From DASRPD01 sp035646535 (GTDB taxonomy: Bacteria; Actinomycetota; Acidimicrobiia; IMCC26256; JANYLB01): a stretch of 55,801 nucleotides of DNA. Below, piece by piece: positions 34,655 through 42,969 of this stretch; the stretch's first letter is position 1; each line of letters begins with the position of its first letter. The stretch spans positions 1 to 55,801 of the forward strand of contig DASRPD010000043.1 in the NCBI GenBank assembly GCA_035646535.1, in the 5' to 3' direction. Made by a program: the position numbers and the translations under genes. The notes below the pieces were generated by a model, which was not told where the DNA came from, ran no database searches, and saw only the letters and a list, made by a program, of their open reading frames with translations.

Positions 34655-35914
34655 TCAACCGACGGCCGGGTGCATCGTTTCGGCCAGTGCCTCGAGCGGG
34701 GTGTCGAGGTCGGCGAGATGGTCGGGATCCACGACGATCCGCGCTCGGATCAGCCGCTGGATGGTGTCGCTGACGTCCCAGATGTTGGCGTTCATGCCGG
34801 CGACGACCACGTCCTGCGAGAGCCAGAACGCGATGAACTCGCCGGCGGTCGGGTCGCCTCTGAACACGACGCGGTCCCACGTCGGCGCGTAGCCGGAGTA
34901 CTCCATGCCGAGGTCGTACTGGTCGGAGAAGAAGTACGGGATGCGCGCATAGGGCGTCGGGATGCCGAGCATGTTCCTGGCCGCGGCCGGGCCCTGATGC
35001 AGCGCGTTGGCCCAGTGCTCGACCCGGACGCGAGCGTCGAGGTGGGGATGGAACGCGGACGCGACGTCGCCGGCGGCGAAGATGTCGGGCGCGCTGGTTC
35101 GCAGGTGTGCGTCGACGACGATCCCGTCGTCGACCGCGAGGCCCGCAGCCGCCGCGAGCTCGGTCCGCGGCACGGCGCCGATGGCGACCACCACCAGGTC
35201 GGCCGCGACCCGTGATCCGCCTGTGAGGTGGACCTCCTCGACGTGCCCGTTGCCGCGCAGGGCCGTGACGGCCGTCTCGAGGTGAAGGTCGACACCGTGG
35301 TCGGCGTGCAGGTTGCGGTAGACGGCCCCGACCTCGGTGCCGAGGACGCGTTGGAGGGGCACGGTCGCGGGCGCGATCATCGCGACGGTGCGGCCGAGTT
35401 GGCGAGCCGCCGCGGCGACCTCGGAGCCGATCCAGCCTGCACCGATCACCGCGACGTTGCTCGCCCGTCCGATGGCGTCGGCGAGCTGGTCGGCGTCGGC
35501 GAGGGTGCGCAGGTGGTGCACGCCGCCGAGCTCCGCGCCGGCGAGGTCGAGCCGCCGGGGCGCCGCGCCGGTGGCGAGCAGGAGTCGGTCGTAGCGGAGC
35601 CGTTCACCCCCGGCGAGGGTCACGGTGTGCTCGTCGGGGAGGAGTGCGACGACCTTTGTGGCGGTGCGCAGCTCGATTCGCTGCTCCGCGTAGAAGCTCT
35701 CGTGGTGGACGAACGCCTTCTCGCGGTCGGCGGCTCCCCACAGGTGGGCCTTGGACAGCGGGGGGCGTTCGTAGGGTCGCTCCGGCTCCTCGCCGATGAG
35801 GACGACGCGTCCGTCGAAGCCCTCGGCGCGCAGCGTCTCGGCGGCTTTGGCGCCGGCGAGGCCGGCGCCGACGATGACGCAGGTCCCGGGTTCGGGCGTC
35901 TGGGGTGTTGGCAT
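34655..35914 (-). CDS. FAD-dependent pyridine-nucleotide oxidoreductase (ferredoxin-reductase-like)
   Basis: This reductase has 419 residues. It has an FAD-binding VIVGAGLAGAKAAETLR start, a GAAPRRLDL segment, a second Rossmann motif VIGAGWIGSEVAA for NAD(P)H, and IFAAGDVA near the C-terminus. The pattern matches ferredoxin/rubredoxin reductases of oxygenase systems; no ferredoxin is encoded nearby. The ATG at 35914 has GAGGAGACGAG upstream. It is the last gene of the FolE/patatin/DoxX operon. Confidence 0.9.
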   Translation of the reverse strand: MPTPQTPEPGTCVIVGAGLAGAKAAETLRAEGFDGRVVLIGEEPERPYERPPLSKAHLWGAADREKAFVHHESFYAEQRIELRTATKVVALLPDEHTVTLAGGERLRYDRLLLATGAAPRRLDLAGAELGGVHHLRTLADADQLADAIGRASNVAVIGAGWIGSEVAAAARQLGRTVAMIAPATVPLQRVLGTEVGAVYRNLHADHGVDLHLETAVTALRGNGHVEEVHLTGGSRVAADLVVVAIGAVPRTELAAAAGLAVDDGIVVDAHLRTSAPDIFAAGDVASAFHPHLDARVRVEHWANALHQGPAAARNMLGIPTPYARIPYFFSDQYDLGMEYSGYAPTWDRVVFRGDPTAGEFIAFWLSQDVVVAGMNANIWDVSDTIQRLIRARIVVDPDHLADLDTPLEALAETMHPAVG

Positions 35915-35931
35915 CTCGTCTCCTCGGTCAG

Positions 35932-36570
35932 TTACCGGCGGGTGCCGGTGAGGGCGAAGAACTCCTGGCGGGAGCGGGCGTCGTCGCGCAGCAGGCCGTG
36001 CACCGCCGAGGTCACGGTGCGGGCGCCGTTGGCCCGTACCCCCCGCAACGACATGCACAGGTGGTCGGCCTCGATGACCACACCGACCCCCCGCGGATCC
36101 AAGTGGCGCTGGAGCCAGTCGGCCACCCGCTGGGTGAGCCGCTCCTGCACCTGGAGGTCGCGGGCGAAGAGCTCGACGACGCGGGCGAGCTTCGACAACC
36201 CCAGGATCCGGTCTGCGGGCACGTAGCCGACGTGGGCGACCCCTCGGAACGGGAGGAGGTGGTGCTCGCAGAGGGACTGGAACGGGATGTCGCGCGCCAG
36301 GACCAGCTCGTCGTAGTCCTCGTCGTTCGGGAAGGTCGTGAGATCGAACGGATCCGGCGTGAGGAGCTCGGCGTACGCACCCGCCACCCGACGCGGGGTG
36401 TCGGCGAGGTGCTCGGAATCGGGATCACGGCCGAGGGCGACGAGCAGATCGCGCACTGCCCGTTCCGCAGCGTGCAGATCGACCGCCTGACGACCACCGA
36501 CCACGCGGAGTCGCGTGTGCTGGCGCGCCACCACGCGAGGTTCGGCGTGTTCGGGTGTGATGATGCTCAT
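35932..36570 (-). CDS. folE: GTP cyclohydrolase I
   Basis: This converts GTP to dihydroneopterin triphosphate, the first step to folate and tetrahydrobiopterin. It has 212 residues. The zinc ligands are seen in SLCEHHLLPFRG and in DHLCMSLRG. Substrate-binding HVGYVPADRILGLSKLARVVE is present. Its start overlaps the patatin stop by four bases (ATGA). Folate genes are usually grouped with folP/folB/ftsH; none is here, which hints at a specialised copy. Confidence 0.95.
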   Translation of the reverse strand: MSIITPEHAEPRVVARQHTRLRVVGGRQAVDLHAAERAVRDLLVALGRDPDSEHLADTPRRVAGAYAELLTPDPFDLTTFPNDEDYDELVLARDIPFQSLCEHHLLPFRGVAHVGYVPADRILGLSKLARVVELFARDLQVQERLTQRVADWLQRHLDPRGVGVVIEADHLCMSLRGVRANGARTVTSAVHGLLRDDARSRQEFFALTGTRR

Positions 36571-37484
36571 CGGACCTCCTCGAGCGGCGCGGTGACCGAG
36601 TCGCGTGGGCTGCGTCCGGTCGGTGGCCCCGGTGGATCGTGGTGGAGCGACAGGAACCGCTCGGGCGCCGGAAGCGCCGGCCCATCCGAGTCGATCCACG
36701 CGCCCGTGGCCAGGCGGGCCCGTTCGATGAGCTCGCCCGCGCGGCTGAAGTCGATGGCCGAGACCGCGAGGGGACACAGCGGGGGCAGCACCTTGATCCG
36801 GGCGCGCTCGGTGAAGTGCGCGACCTCCATGATGAGCCGTTGCTCGATGAGCAGGGTCAGGGCCTGCATGGCGGTGGCGAGCGCGGTGGTCGGCGGTTGC
36901 TCCAACGCGCAGGCGAACCCCGCCGGCAGCACGTAGACCTCGTCGGCGCCGAGCTCGACGGCCTGGGAGAGCGCGGCGTTGTCGGCGATGCCTCCGTCGA
37001 CCAGGGTGAGGCCCTCGCGTTCGATCGACGGCAACACACCGGGGATGGCGGCGCTGGCCAGCACCGCGCTCACCGGATCGCCGGTCGACAGCAGGACCTC
37101 CTCCCCGCTGAGCAGGTCGGTGGTCACGAGGTGCACGGGGATCGCGGCGTCTTCCAGGTTGCGGTAGGTGAGGTGGGCCTCGACGAGGCGGCGGAGACCC
37201 CGGTTCGAGCAGAGCGACGGTCGGGAGCCGGCGAGGGCCCGGAGGTGGTGGAGCGGATCGAGGGGGAACACGTCCTGGCGGTGGAGCCCCCGCCAGGACG
37301 CGGCCAGCTCCTCGAGGGCCCGCCGACCGGTACCGCGCCCCGCCACGTAGGCGGCGTTGATGGCGCCGGCCGACGTGCCGATCACCAGGTCGGGAGCCAC
37401 GTCGCGCTCCGAGAGCGCTTGCAGCATCCCGACCTGGACGGCGCCGAGGCTGCCCCCGCCGGAGAGAACGAAGGCGGTCGTCAC
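36567..37484 (-). CDS. Patatin-like phospholipase
   Basis: This lipid acyl hydrolase has 305 residues. It has an oxyanion loop SGGGSLGAVQ (about 8-17), a nucleophile elbow GTSAGAIN (Ser38) and the catalytic Asp in VDGGIADNAA (about 165), forming the Ser-Asp dyad. There is no signal peptide. It is sandwiched between DoxX (2-base gap) and FolE (4-base overlap), an odd pairing of lipid and pterin enzymes. Confidence 0.92.
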   Translation of the reverse strand: MTTAFVLSGGGSLGAVQVGMLQALSERDVAPDLVIGTSAGAINAAYVAGRGTGRRALEELAASWRGLHRQDVFPLDPLHHLRALAGSRPSLCSNRGLRRLVEAHLTYRNLEDAAIPVHLVTTDLLSGEEVLLSTGDPVSAVLASAAIPGVLPSIEREGLTLVDGGIADNAALSQAVELGADEVYVLPAGFACALEQPPTTALATAMQALTLLIEQRLIMEVAHFTERARIKVLPPLCPLAVSAIDFSRAGELIERARLATGAWIDSDGPALPAPERFLSLHHDPPGPPTGRSPRDSVTAPLEEVR

Positions 37485-37486
37485 GT

Positions 37487-37957
37487 TCAGCGCCCGACCT
37501 TCGGGGCCGTCGACGAGCCGTCGAACGCGGTGGCGAGCCGGGCCAGCGCGAGCGCAGCGACGAAGAGGCCGAAGTCGCGGAGGGCGATGTCGTAGAAGCC
37601 CGAGAAGATCAGCAGGTTGACGATGATCCCGGCGAGCCAGGCTGCGACCAGGTAGCCACCGAAGCGGGGCTTCAGCGCGACGACGAGGCCGGCGACGATC
37701 TCGATCGCCCCGACCACGTACATGATCTCGTGGGCATCCCAGGGGGTCTGGCGCACGATGAACGGTGCGAGGTAGCGGTCCCAGTCGACGAGCACGTGGA
37801 AGAACTTGTCGAGGCCGAACAGGATCGGGGCCAGGGTGAAGGCGGCCCGCAGAAGCCAGAACGCCTGGTAGGCGGGGTCGCGGAGCTGGTCGCGGGTGCT
37901 CACGGTCGTCGATGGCCGATGAGCGACCGCCGGCGGGGTTGCCTGGGTGATGGCCAT
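37487..37957 (-). CDS. DoxX-like membrane protein
   Basis: This 156-residue protein has four hydrophobic helices. FWLLRAAFTLAPILFGLDKFFH is the typical DoxX first helix. VVGAIEIVAGLVVALKPRFGGY and the C-terminal GLFVAALALARLA follow. It heads the operon with patatin, FolE and FAD reductase. The inverted repeat at 37972-38001 lies just upstream, so it is probably controlled by the divergent regulator. Confidence 0.8.
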   Translation of the reverse strand: MAITQATPPAVAHRPSTTVSTRDQLRDPAYQAFWLLRAAFTLAPILFGLDKFFHVLVDWDRYLAPFIVRQTPWDAHEIMYVVGAIEIVAGLVVALKPRFGGYLVAAWLAGIIVNLLIFSGFYDIALRDFGLFVAALALARLATAFDGSSTAPKVGR

Positions 37958-37971
37958 GGGGTTGCCTCCCT

Positions 37972-38001
37972 CTCTAACGGATAGTATCCTAGACGTTAGA
38001 G
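37972..38001. promoter_or_regulatory. Inverted repeat operator between DoxX and its regulator
   Basis: CTCTAACG (37972-37979) and CGTTAGAG (37994-38001) are perfect 8-bp arms around a 14-base AT-rich spacer. The repeat lies between the divergent DoxX operon and the helix-turn-helix regulator. It is the natural autoregulatory site for that regulator. Confidence 0.65.
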
Positions 38002-38050
38002 CGGGTGCCGGATTGAGTCAACCGATTTCTCTTTTAGAAGGGCCAATGCG

Positions 38051-38842
38051 ATGGGAGATGCCATGGAACCGGAGCGCCCGACGACAGATCCGACACCGAC
38101 AGATCCGATGCCGAGGGGCGACTTCGACGCACGCGTGACCGAGATCGCCGCGCTCGGTGAGCCTGTGCGCCGGGCCCTCTACCTGTGGTTGGTGGCGCAG
38201 CCGGAGCCGGTGACCCGCGACGACGCGGCGGCGGGTGCCGGTGTCGCGCGCCACGTCGCGAAGTTCCACCTCGACAAGCTCGTCGACGAGGGGCTGCTCG
38301 AGGTCGAGTACAGCCGTCCGCCCGGGCGCGGTGGGCCGGGCGCCGGTCGGCCGGCCAAGCGGTACCGGCGCGCGGCGCGCGAGGTCACGGTCAGCCTTCC
38401 GGAACGGCACTACGAGCTCGCGGGCCGGCTCCTCGCGCGCGCCATCACCGACGCCGAGCGCGACGGGCGAGCCGTCGGTGATGCGCTCGGCGACGCGGCC
38501 CGCGCGGTGGGGCACTCGCTCGGCCGGGCCGCCGGCGAACGGGCCGGCCGCCGGCCCAGCAGCTCCTCGATGCGCGCCGCGACCGACGACGTGTTGACGG
38601 AGTGCGGCTACGAACCTCGCCACGACAGCGATGGAGTCGTGCTCGTCAATTGCCCGTTCCACGCTCTCGCCCAGGAGTACACCGACCTCGTCTGCGGCAT
38701 GAACCTCGACCTCATGCACGGGCTCGTCGAGCAGCTCGATTCGGCCCATCTCGAAGCCGTCCTCGATCCCGCGCCCGACCGCTGCTGTGTGCGGCTGCGA
38801 CCCTCGGCCGCCGACGGCCCGGCCGACCGAGCGTCGGCGTAG
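38051..38842 (+). CDS. Helix-turn-helix regulator with a Cys-rich sensor (SufR-like)
   Basis: This regulator has up to 263 residues. A winged helix (about 28-95; EPVRRALYLWLV, RHVAKFHLDKLVDEGLLEV) is followed by a GRPAKRYR tail and a helical region. C-terminal cysteines are C185, C201 (NCPFHALA), C215 and C245/C246 (DRCCV). That spacing resembles the SufR-type Fe-S sensors, so iron-sulfur, redox or NO sensing is likely but inferred. Two in-frame ATGs compete: 38051 and 38063, the latter with GGGAG six bases upstream. It is divergent from the DoxX operon and followed by a DUF488 gene. Confidence 0.75.
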   Translation: MGDAMEPERPTTDPTPTDPMPRGDFDARVTEIAALGEPVRRALYLWLVAQPEPVTRDDAAAGAGVARHVAKFHLDKLVDEGLLEVEYSRPPGRGGPGAGRPAKRYRRAAREVTVSLPERHYELAGRLLARAITDAERDGRAVGDALGDAARAVGHSLGRAAGERAGRRPSSSSMRAATDDVLTECGYEPRHDSDGVVLVNCPFHALAQEYTDLVCGMNLDLMHGLVEQLDSAHLEAVLDPAPDRCCVRLRPSAADGPADRASA

Positions 38843-38882
38843 TGGGGCGAGCAGCATCCCTGGAGCCTCCCGAGAGAGAGTG

Positions 38883-39449
38883 ATGATCGTGAACGTGATC
38901 CGGACGTTGGGACACGGAACCCTCGCCGCGGAGGAGTTCGCCGCGGTGGCCCACGGTGCCGGGGTGGAATCCGTCGTCGACGTCCGGCGGTTCCCGGGGA
39001 GCCGGAGGAGTCCCCACTTCGCGAGCGAGGCCATGGCGGTGTGGCTCCCCGAGCACGGGGTGGACTACCGCTGGATGCCCTCGCTCGGTGGCCGCCGCAA
39101 GCCGGCGCCGGATTCGCCGAACGTCGGGCTGCGCAACGAGCAGTTTCGCGCCTACGCCGACCACATGAGCTCCGACGAGTTCACCCGAGGGGTCGCGGAG
39201 CTCTCCGCGCTGGCGCGGGGCCACCGGGTGGCGGTCATGTGTGCCGAATCGGTGTGGTGGCGGTGCCATCGCCGCCTGCTTGCCGACCACCTCGTGCTCG
39301 TCGAGCAGACGCGCGTCGAGCACCTCTTCCACGACGGTCGCCTCGTCGACCACGCGCCGATACCCGGAGCGCGCCGAGTCGATGGCCATGTGGTGTACGA
39401 CGCCCACCAGTCGGACAGGGATCTCGCGCGACGGACCCTGGCTAGATGA
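38883..39449 (+). CDS. DUF488 family protein
   Basis: This 188-residue protein has the DUF488 pattern: TLGHGTLAAEEF, VVDVRRFPGSRRSPHF and the C-terminal MCAESVWWRCHRRLLAD with two cysteines. Its function is unknown; the family is linked to DNA or stress functions in some annotations. The ATG at 38883 has GAGAGAG upstream. It follows the SufR-like regulator by 40 bases and overlaps the convergent gdhA gene by eight bases. Confidence 0.88.
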   Translation: MIVNVIRTLGHGTLAAEEFAAVAHGAGVESVVDVRRFPGSRRSPHFASEAMAVWLPEHGVDYRWMPSLGGRRKPAPDSPNVGLRNEQFRAYADHMSSDEFTRGVAELSALARGHRVAVMCAESVWWRCHRRLLADHLVLVEQTRVEHLFHDGRLVDHAPIPGARRVDGHVVYDAHQSDRDLARRTLAR

Positions 39450-40785
39450 GCCCGAGGGCCGCCATCGCGCCGGCGACGCGTCGGAACCCGGCGATGTTGG
39501 CGCCGACGACGTAGTTGTCGGGCGAATCGAACTCGGCCGCGGTTTCGTGGCACAGCTCGTGGATTCCGCTCATGATCGTGGCGAGTCGGTGCTCGGTGTG
39601 TTCGAAGGTCCACGAGTCACGGCTGGCGTTCTGCTGCATCTCCAGCGCCGACGTGGCGACACCTCCTGCGTTGGCGGCCTTGCCCGGCGCGAACGCGACT
39701 CCCGCGTCGTGGAAGACGCGGATGGCATCCGGGACCGTCGGCATGTTGGCGCCTTCGGCGACCGCAACGCACCCGTTCCCGACCAGGACCTCGGCGTCGC
39801 GTCGGGTGATCTCGTTCTGGGTCGCACACGGAATGGCGACGTCGCACGGCAACTGCCACGGCGTGGTCCCCGGGAGGTAGCGCGCGTCGGATCCGCGGCG
39901 TGCCGCGTAGTCACGGATGCGGAGGCGTTCGACCTCCTTCACCTGCTTGAGGAGGTCGAGGTCGATGCCCTCGGGGTCGTGCACGAACCCGTCGCTGTCG
40001 GAACACGCGATGACGATGCCACCGAGCTGCTGCACCTTCTCGATCGCGTAGATCGCGACGTTCCCGGAACCCGAGACGACACAGTCCTTACCGGCGAGCG
40101 CACTGCCGCGAACGCGCAGCATCTCGTCGAGGAAGAAAACCGTCCCGTAGCCGGTGGCCTCCGGACGGACGAGCGCGCCGCCCCACTCGATTCCCTTGCC
40201 AGTGAGCACGCCCGACTCGTAGCGGTTGGTGATGCGCTTGTACTGGCCGAAGAGGTAGCCGATCTCGCGCGTTCCGACCCCGCTGTCTCCTGCGGGCACG
40301 TCGGTGTACTCGCCGAGGTGGCGGTACAGCTCGGTCATGAAGCTCTGGCAGAACCGCATGACCTCGCGGTCGGAGCGACCCTTGGGATCGAAGTCGGAGC
40401 CGCCCTTCGCACCACCGATGGGAAGGCCGGTGAGCGCGTTCTTGAAGATCTGCTCGAAGCCCAGGAACTTCACGATCCCGAGGTTGACCGACGGGTGGAA
40501 ACGCAGGCCGCCCTTGTAGGGGCCGAGCGCGCTGTTGAACTCGACCCGGAACCCCCGGTGGATCTGGACCTCGCCCCGATCGTCCTGCCAGGGAACGCGG
40601 AAGATGATCTGACGCTCCGGCTCGCAGATGCGCTGGATGATCTTGTCGTGCGCGAGCTCGGGGTACTTCGTGATGACGGGCCCGATGGCTTGGAGCACTT
40701 CACGGACGGATTGGTGGAACTCGACCTCGCCCGGGTTACGTCGCAGCACCTCGGCGTAGACGGAGCCGAGCTTCTCGTCGATCAC
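39442..40785 (-). CDS. gdhA: NADP-type glutamate dehydrogenase
   Basis: This makes glutamate from 2-oxoglutarate and ammonia. From the GTG at 40785 it has 447 residues, the exact usual length of the hexameric bacterial enzyme. Key segments are GPYKGGLRFHPSVN, the catalytic-lysine region PIGGAKGGSDFDPKG, DVPAGDSGVGTREIGYL and the Rossmann VSGSGNVAIYA. The start overlaps the pirin stop (GTGA), so production depends on pirin translation. This coupling is unusual. Confidence 0.94.
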   Translation of the reverse strand: MIDEKLGSVYAEVLRRNPGEVEFHQSVREVLQAIGPVITKYPELAHDKIIQRICEPERQIIFRVPWQDDRGEVQIHRGFRVEFNSALGPYKGGLRFHPSVNLGIVKFLGFEQIFKNALTGLPIGGAKGGSDFDPKGRSDREVMRFCQSFMTELYRHLGEYTDVPAGDSGVGTREIGYLFGQYKRITNRYESGVLTGKGIEWGGALVRPEATGYGTVFFLDEMLRVRGSALAGKDCVVSGSGNVAIYAIEKVQQLGGIVIACSDSDGFVHDPEGIDLDLLKQVKEVERLRIRDYAARRGSDARYLPGTTPWQLPCDVAIPCATQNEITRRDAEVLVGNGCVAVAEGANMPTVPDAIRVFHDAGVAFAPGKAANAGGVATSALEMQQNASRDSWTFEHTEHRLATIMSGIHELCHETAAEFDSPDNYVVGANIAGFRRVAGAMAALGLI

Positions 40786-41735
40786 GTCGAGCGAAACGGT
40801 GTCGTCGGCGCGGCGAGGCGATCGAGCGCGGATTCGACGCGGCCGAAGCGCCCGTCGTCGGCCTGCCACGCGTCGTGCGCCGCGTTCATCTCCTCTGGGT
40901 TGCGCCCGACGAAGTTCCACCACATGAGGATGTCCTCGGCGAACGGCTCGCCACCGAGCAGCATCACCCGCGTGTCGCGACCCGCTTCGAGCACCAGCTC
41001 GCTGCGGTCCGTGCCGAGGTACGCGAGCTGACCCGGCTCGACGACGACGCCTTCGACCGTGACCGCGCCGCTGAGCACGACGAGCGCGTGCTCGTGCGCT
41101 TGGTGCAGCGGCGCGGTGGCGCGACCGGGCGAGACGGCCAGATCGACTCCGACGTGGTCGGTGTCGCGCCGCGATGGCGAGGTCACGCCGGCGAAGTCGC
41201 CGACCAACACGGTGGCGGTCGCGCCGTCGAGCGCGACCTCGGGCAGCTCGGCGTGATGCTCGAAGGCCGCGTCTCCGTTGCGGGTCGCGGCCGGCTGGGC
41301 CACCCACAACTGGATGCCGTGCAGCGCGCCGAGGGAGGACCGGGTGGACTCCTCGGCGTGCGCAACGCCGGCACCGGCCGTCATCAGGTTGAGCTGACCG
41401 GCGCGGATCACCTGCTCGGAGCCGCGGCTGTCCCGATGGAGGATCTCGCCGGCCACCAGCCACGTGACCGTCTGGAGGCCCATGTGGGGATGCGGCCCGA
41501 TGCCGACCCGGTGCTCCTCGGTGATGGTCGTGGGCCCCATGTGGTCGGCGAAGCACCACGCGCCCACGGTGCGGTGGGCCCGGCGGGGAAGCGCGCGGCG
41601 CACGGTGAGGTCACCGACCCGGCTCCTCCGGCTTTCGAACAGCTCGACCGTCTTCGGCCCGGCGGCACCGTGGCCTTCGACCGGAGACGCATCGGCTTCG
41701 CTGATCGGTCCGCTCACGCGCCCCACGCTACCCAC
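40782..41735 (-). CDS. Pirin-family protein
   Basis: This bicupin protein has up to 317 residues. The metal site is visible in PHPHMGLQTVTWL and AGAGVAHAEES (three His and one Glu). A C-terminal cupin closes with FVGRNPEEM. Pirins act as iron-dependent regulators or quercetinases. Three in-frame GTGs (41735, 41726, 41717) may start it; the last, reading VSGPISEAD, is also plausible. It is divergent from the RIC operon and coupled to gdhA. Confidence 0.87.
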   Translation of the reverse strand: MGSVGRVSGPISEADASPVEGHGAAGPKTVELFESRRSRVGDLTVRRALPRRAHRTVGAWCFADHMGPTTITEEHRVGIGPHPHMGLQTVTWLVAGEILHRDSRGSEQVIRAGQLNLMTAGAGVAHAEESTRSSLGALHGIQLWVAQPAATRNGDAAFEHHAELPEVALDGATATVLVGDFAGVTSPSRRDTDHVGVDLAVSPGRATAPLHQAHEHALVVLSGAVTVEGVVVEPGQLAYLGTDRSELVLEAGRDTRVMLLGGEPFAEDILMWWNFVGRNPEEMNAAHDAWQADDGRFGRVESALDRLAAPTTPFRST

Positions 41736-41816
41736 GCTCCGGCGCGACTCTCATGGCGCACGACGCCGACGCTCGTTCGAGCAGCGGGGCGAGCACTCGG
41801 CGGGCTTCCTAATTGT

Positions 41817-41839
41817 TCTAGCAACAGCTAGAGTATAGG
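41817..41839. promoter_or_regulatory. TCTAGC-N4-GCTAGA palindrome before the RIC operon
   Basis: TCTAGCAACAGCTAGA (41817-41832) has 6-bp arms with a 4-base spacer, followed by a −10-like TATAGG (41834-41839). It differs from the site at 28789-28804 only in the spacer. Arm length and spacing recall CRP/FNR-family sites. It could serve the operon at 41873 and the divergent pirin gene. Confidence 0.6.
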
Positions 41840-41872
41840 GGAGCTCAGATCCACGTCCGGGAGGAGCCGGTC

Positions 41873-42229
41873 ATGGCATTACCCGCAACCGCGAAGAGCC
41901 ACCACACCGTCTGGGTGAAGCCGGCCCGCGGGAGGGCGCGACCGGTGCGGTACGCGGTCGACGGCGAGCGCCTCGTGTGCTTCGGCGACGACGGACTCGC
42001 CGACGTGCCCGACGGTGCCCGGGTGTCGCTCTCGATCCACGAGATCGCCGGCGGCCCCGCAGTCGCCGACTTCAGCGCATCGCTCCGCGCGTTGCCGCCC
42101 GACGCAGTCGATCTGAACGTGCTCGTCGAGATCCTCGGCCACGTGTCGCTCGGCCGGACGATCAAGGAGGTGCGCGCTCGGGTCGACGAGCAGCGTACGA
42201 GTCGACGGCTGGTGGAGCTCGTGCCGTGA
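41873..42229 (+). CDS. Small protein upstream of RIC
   Basis: This 118-residue protein is of no recognised family. It reads as a beta-rich N-terminal half (HTVWVKPARGRARPVRYAVDGERLVCFGDDGL) and a helical C-terminal half. The ATG has GGGAGGAG upstream. Being first in the RIC operon under a shared operator suggests a role in the same stress response. Confidence 0.65.
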   Translation: MALPATAKSHHTVWVKPARGRARPVRYAVDGERLVCFGDDGLADVPDGARVSLSIHEIAGGPAVADFSASLRALPPDAVDLNVLVEILGHVSLGRTIKEVRARVDEQRTSRRLVELVP

Positions 42230-42257
42230 GGCAGTGCCGATGAACCCGAGGAGCCCC

Positions 42258-42968
42258 ATGGCCGACATCGATCTGCCCGACATCGATCCTGACGCGACGC
42301 TCGGCGAGCTGGTGACCGAGCGACCCGCCCTGGCGAGAGCGTTCGACGAGCTCGGTCTCGACTACTGCTGCGGTGGCGGGCGATCACTGGCCGAGGCATG
42401 CGAGGCAGCCGGTCTTCGTGTCCAGGTGCTCGCCGAGCTCGACACGTCGTTGCGTGGCCCGGAGGAGCCCGACGCGGCGGCCTGGGTCTCGATGGATCCG
42501 GCCGAGCTGACCGAACACCTCGAAGCCACGCATCACGCGTACCTCCGTCGCGAGCTTCCCCGGTTGACGGCACTCGCCGACAAGGTGTCCGCGGCGCACG
42601 GAGCGCGGCATCCGGAGCTCGCCTCCGTGCGCGACACCCTCGCGCAGCTGCGAGCCGAGCTGGAGCCGCACATCTCGGAGGAGGAGGAGATCCTGTTCCC
42701 GGCGATCCGGGCGTCACGTCCGGTGGGGGGCGCGATCGAGGCGAAGCGTGACGAGCACGATCAGGCCGGCGAGCTGCTGGCGAGGCTGCGGGCGCTGAGC
42801 GGTGGGTACGTAACCCCCGCCGACGGCTGTGCGAGCTACCGCGCCTTCTCCGAAGGGCTGGCCGAGCTCGAAGCCGATCTGCACCTCCACGTGCACAAGG
42901 AGAACAACGTGCTGTTCCCGGCCGTCGCCGCCGCCGAGGGCGCGCTCGTCGAGCCCGAACGGGCGTGA
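42258..42968 (+). CDS. RIC-type iron-sulfur cluster repair di-iron protein (ScdA/YtfE-like)
   Basis: This repairs iron centres damaged by NO or peroxide. It has 236 residues. The N-terminal ScdA domain has the DYCCGGGRSLAEA motif; the hemerythrin-like bundle follows with His/Glu ligands in EATHHAYLRRELP, LEPHISEEEEILFPAI, RDEHDQAGELL and LHVHKENNVLFPAV. The ATG at 42258 with GAGGAG five bases upstream is preferred. It is followed directly by the oxidase-like membrane protein. Confidence 0.9.
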   Translation: MADIDLPDIDPDATLGELVTERPALARAFDELGLDYCCGGGRSLAEACEAAGLRVQVLAELDTSLRGPEEPDAAAWVSMDPAELTEHLEATHHAYLRRELPRLTALADKVSAAHGARHPELASVRDTLAQLRAELEPHISEEEEILFPAIRASRPVGGAIEAKRDEHDQAGELLARLRALSGGYVTPADGCASYRAFSEGLAELEADLHLHVHKENNVLFPAVAAAEGALVEPERA

Positions 42969-42969
42969 G

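Noticed and set aside
34655..35914. Oxygenase system with the FAD reductase as partner of the P450
   Set aside because: The two genes are 14 kb apart in different operons and no ferredoxin gene lies near either, so nothing in the window ties them together.
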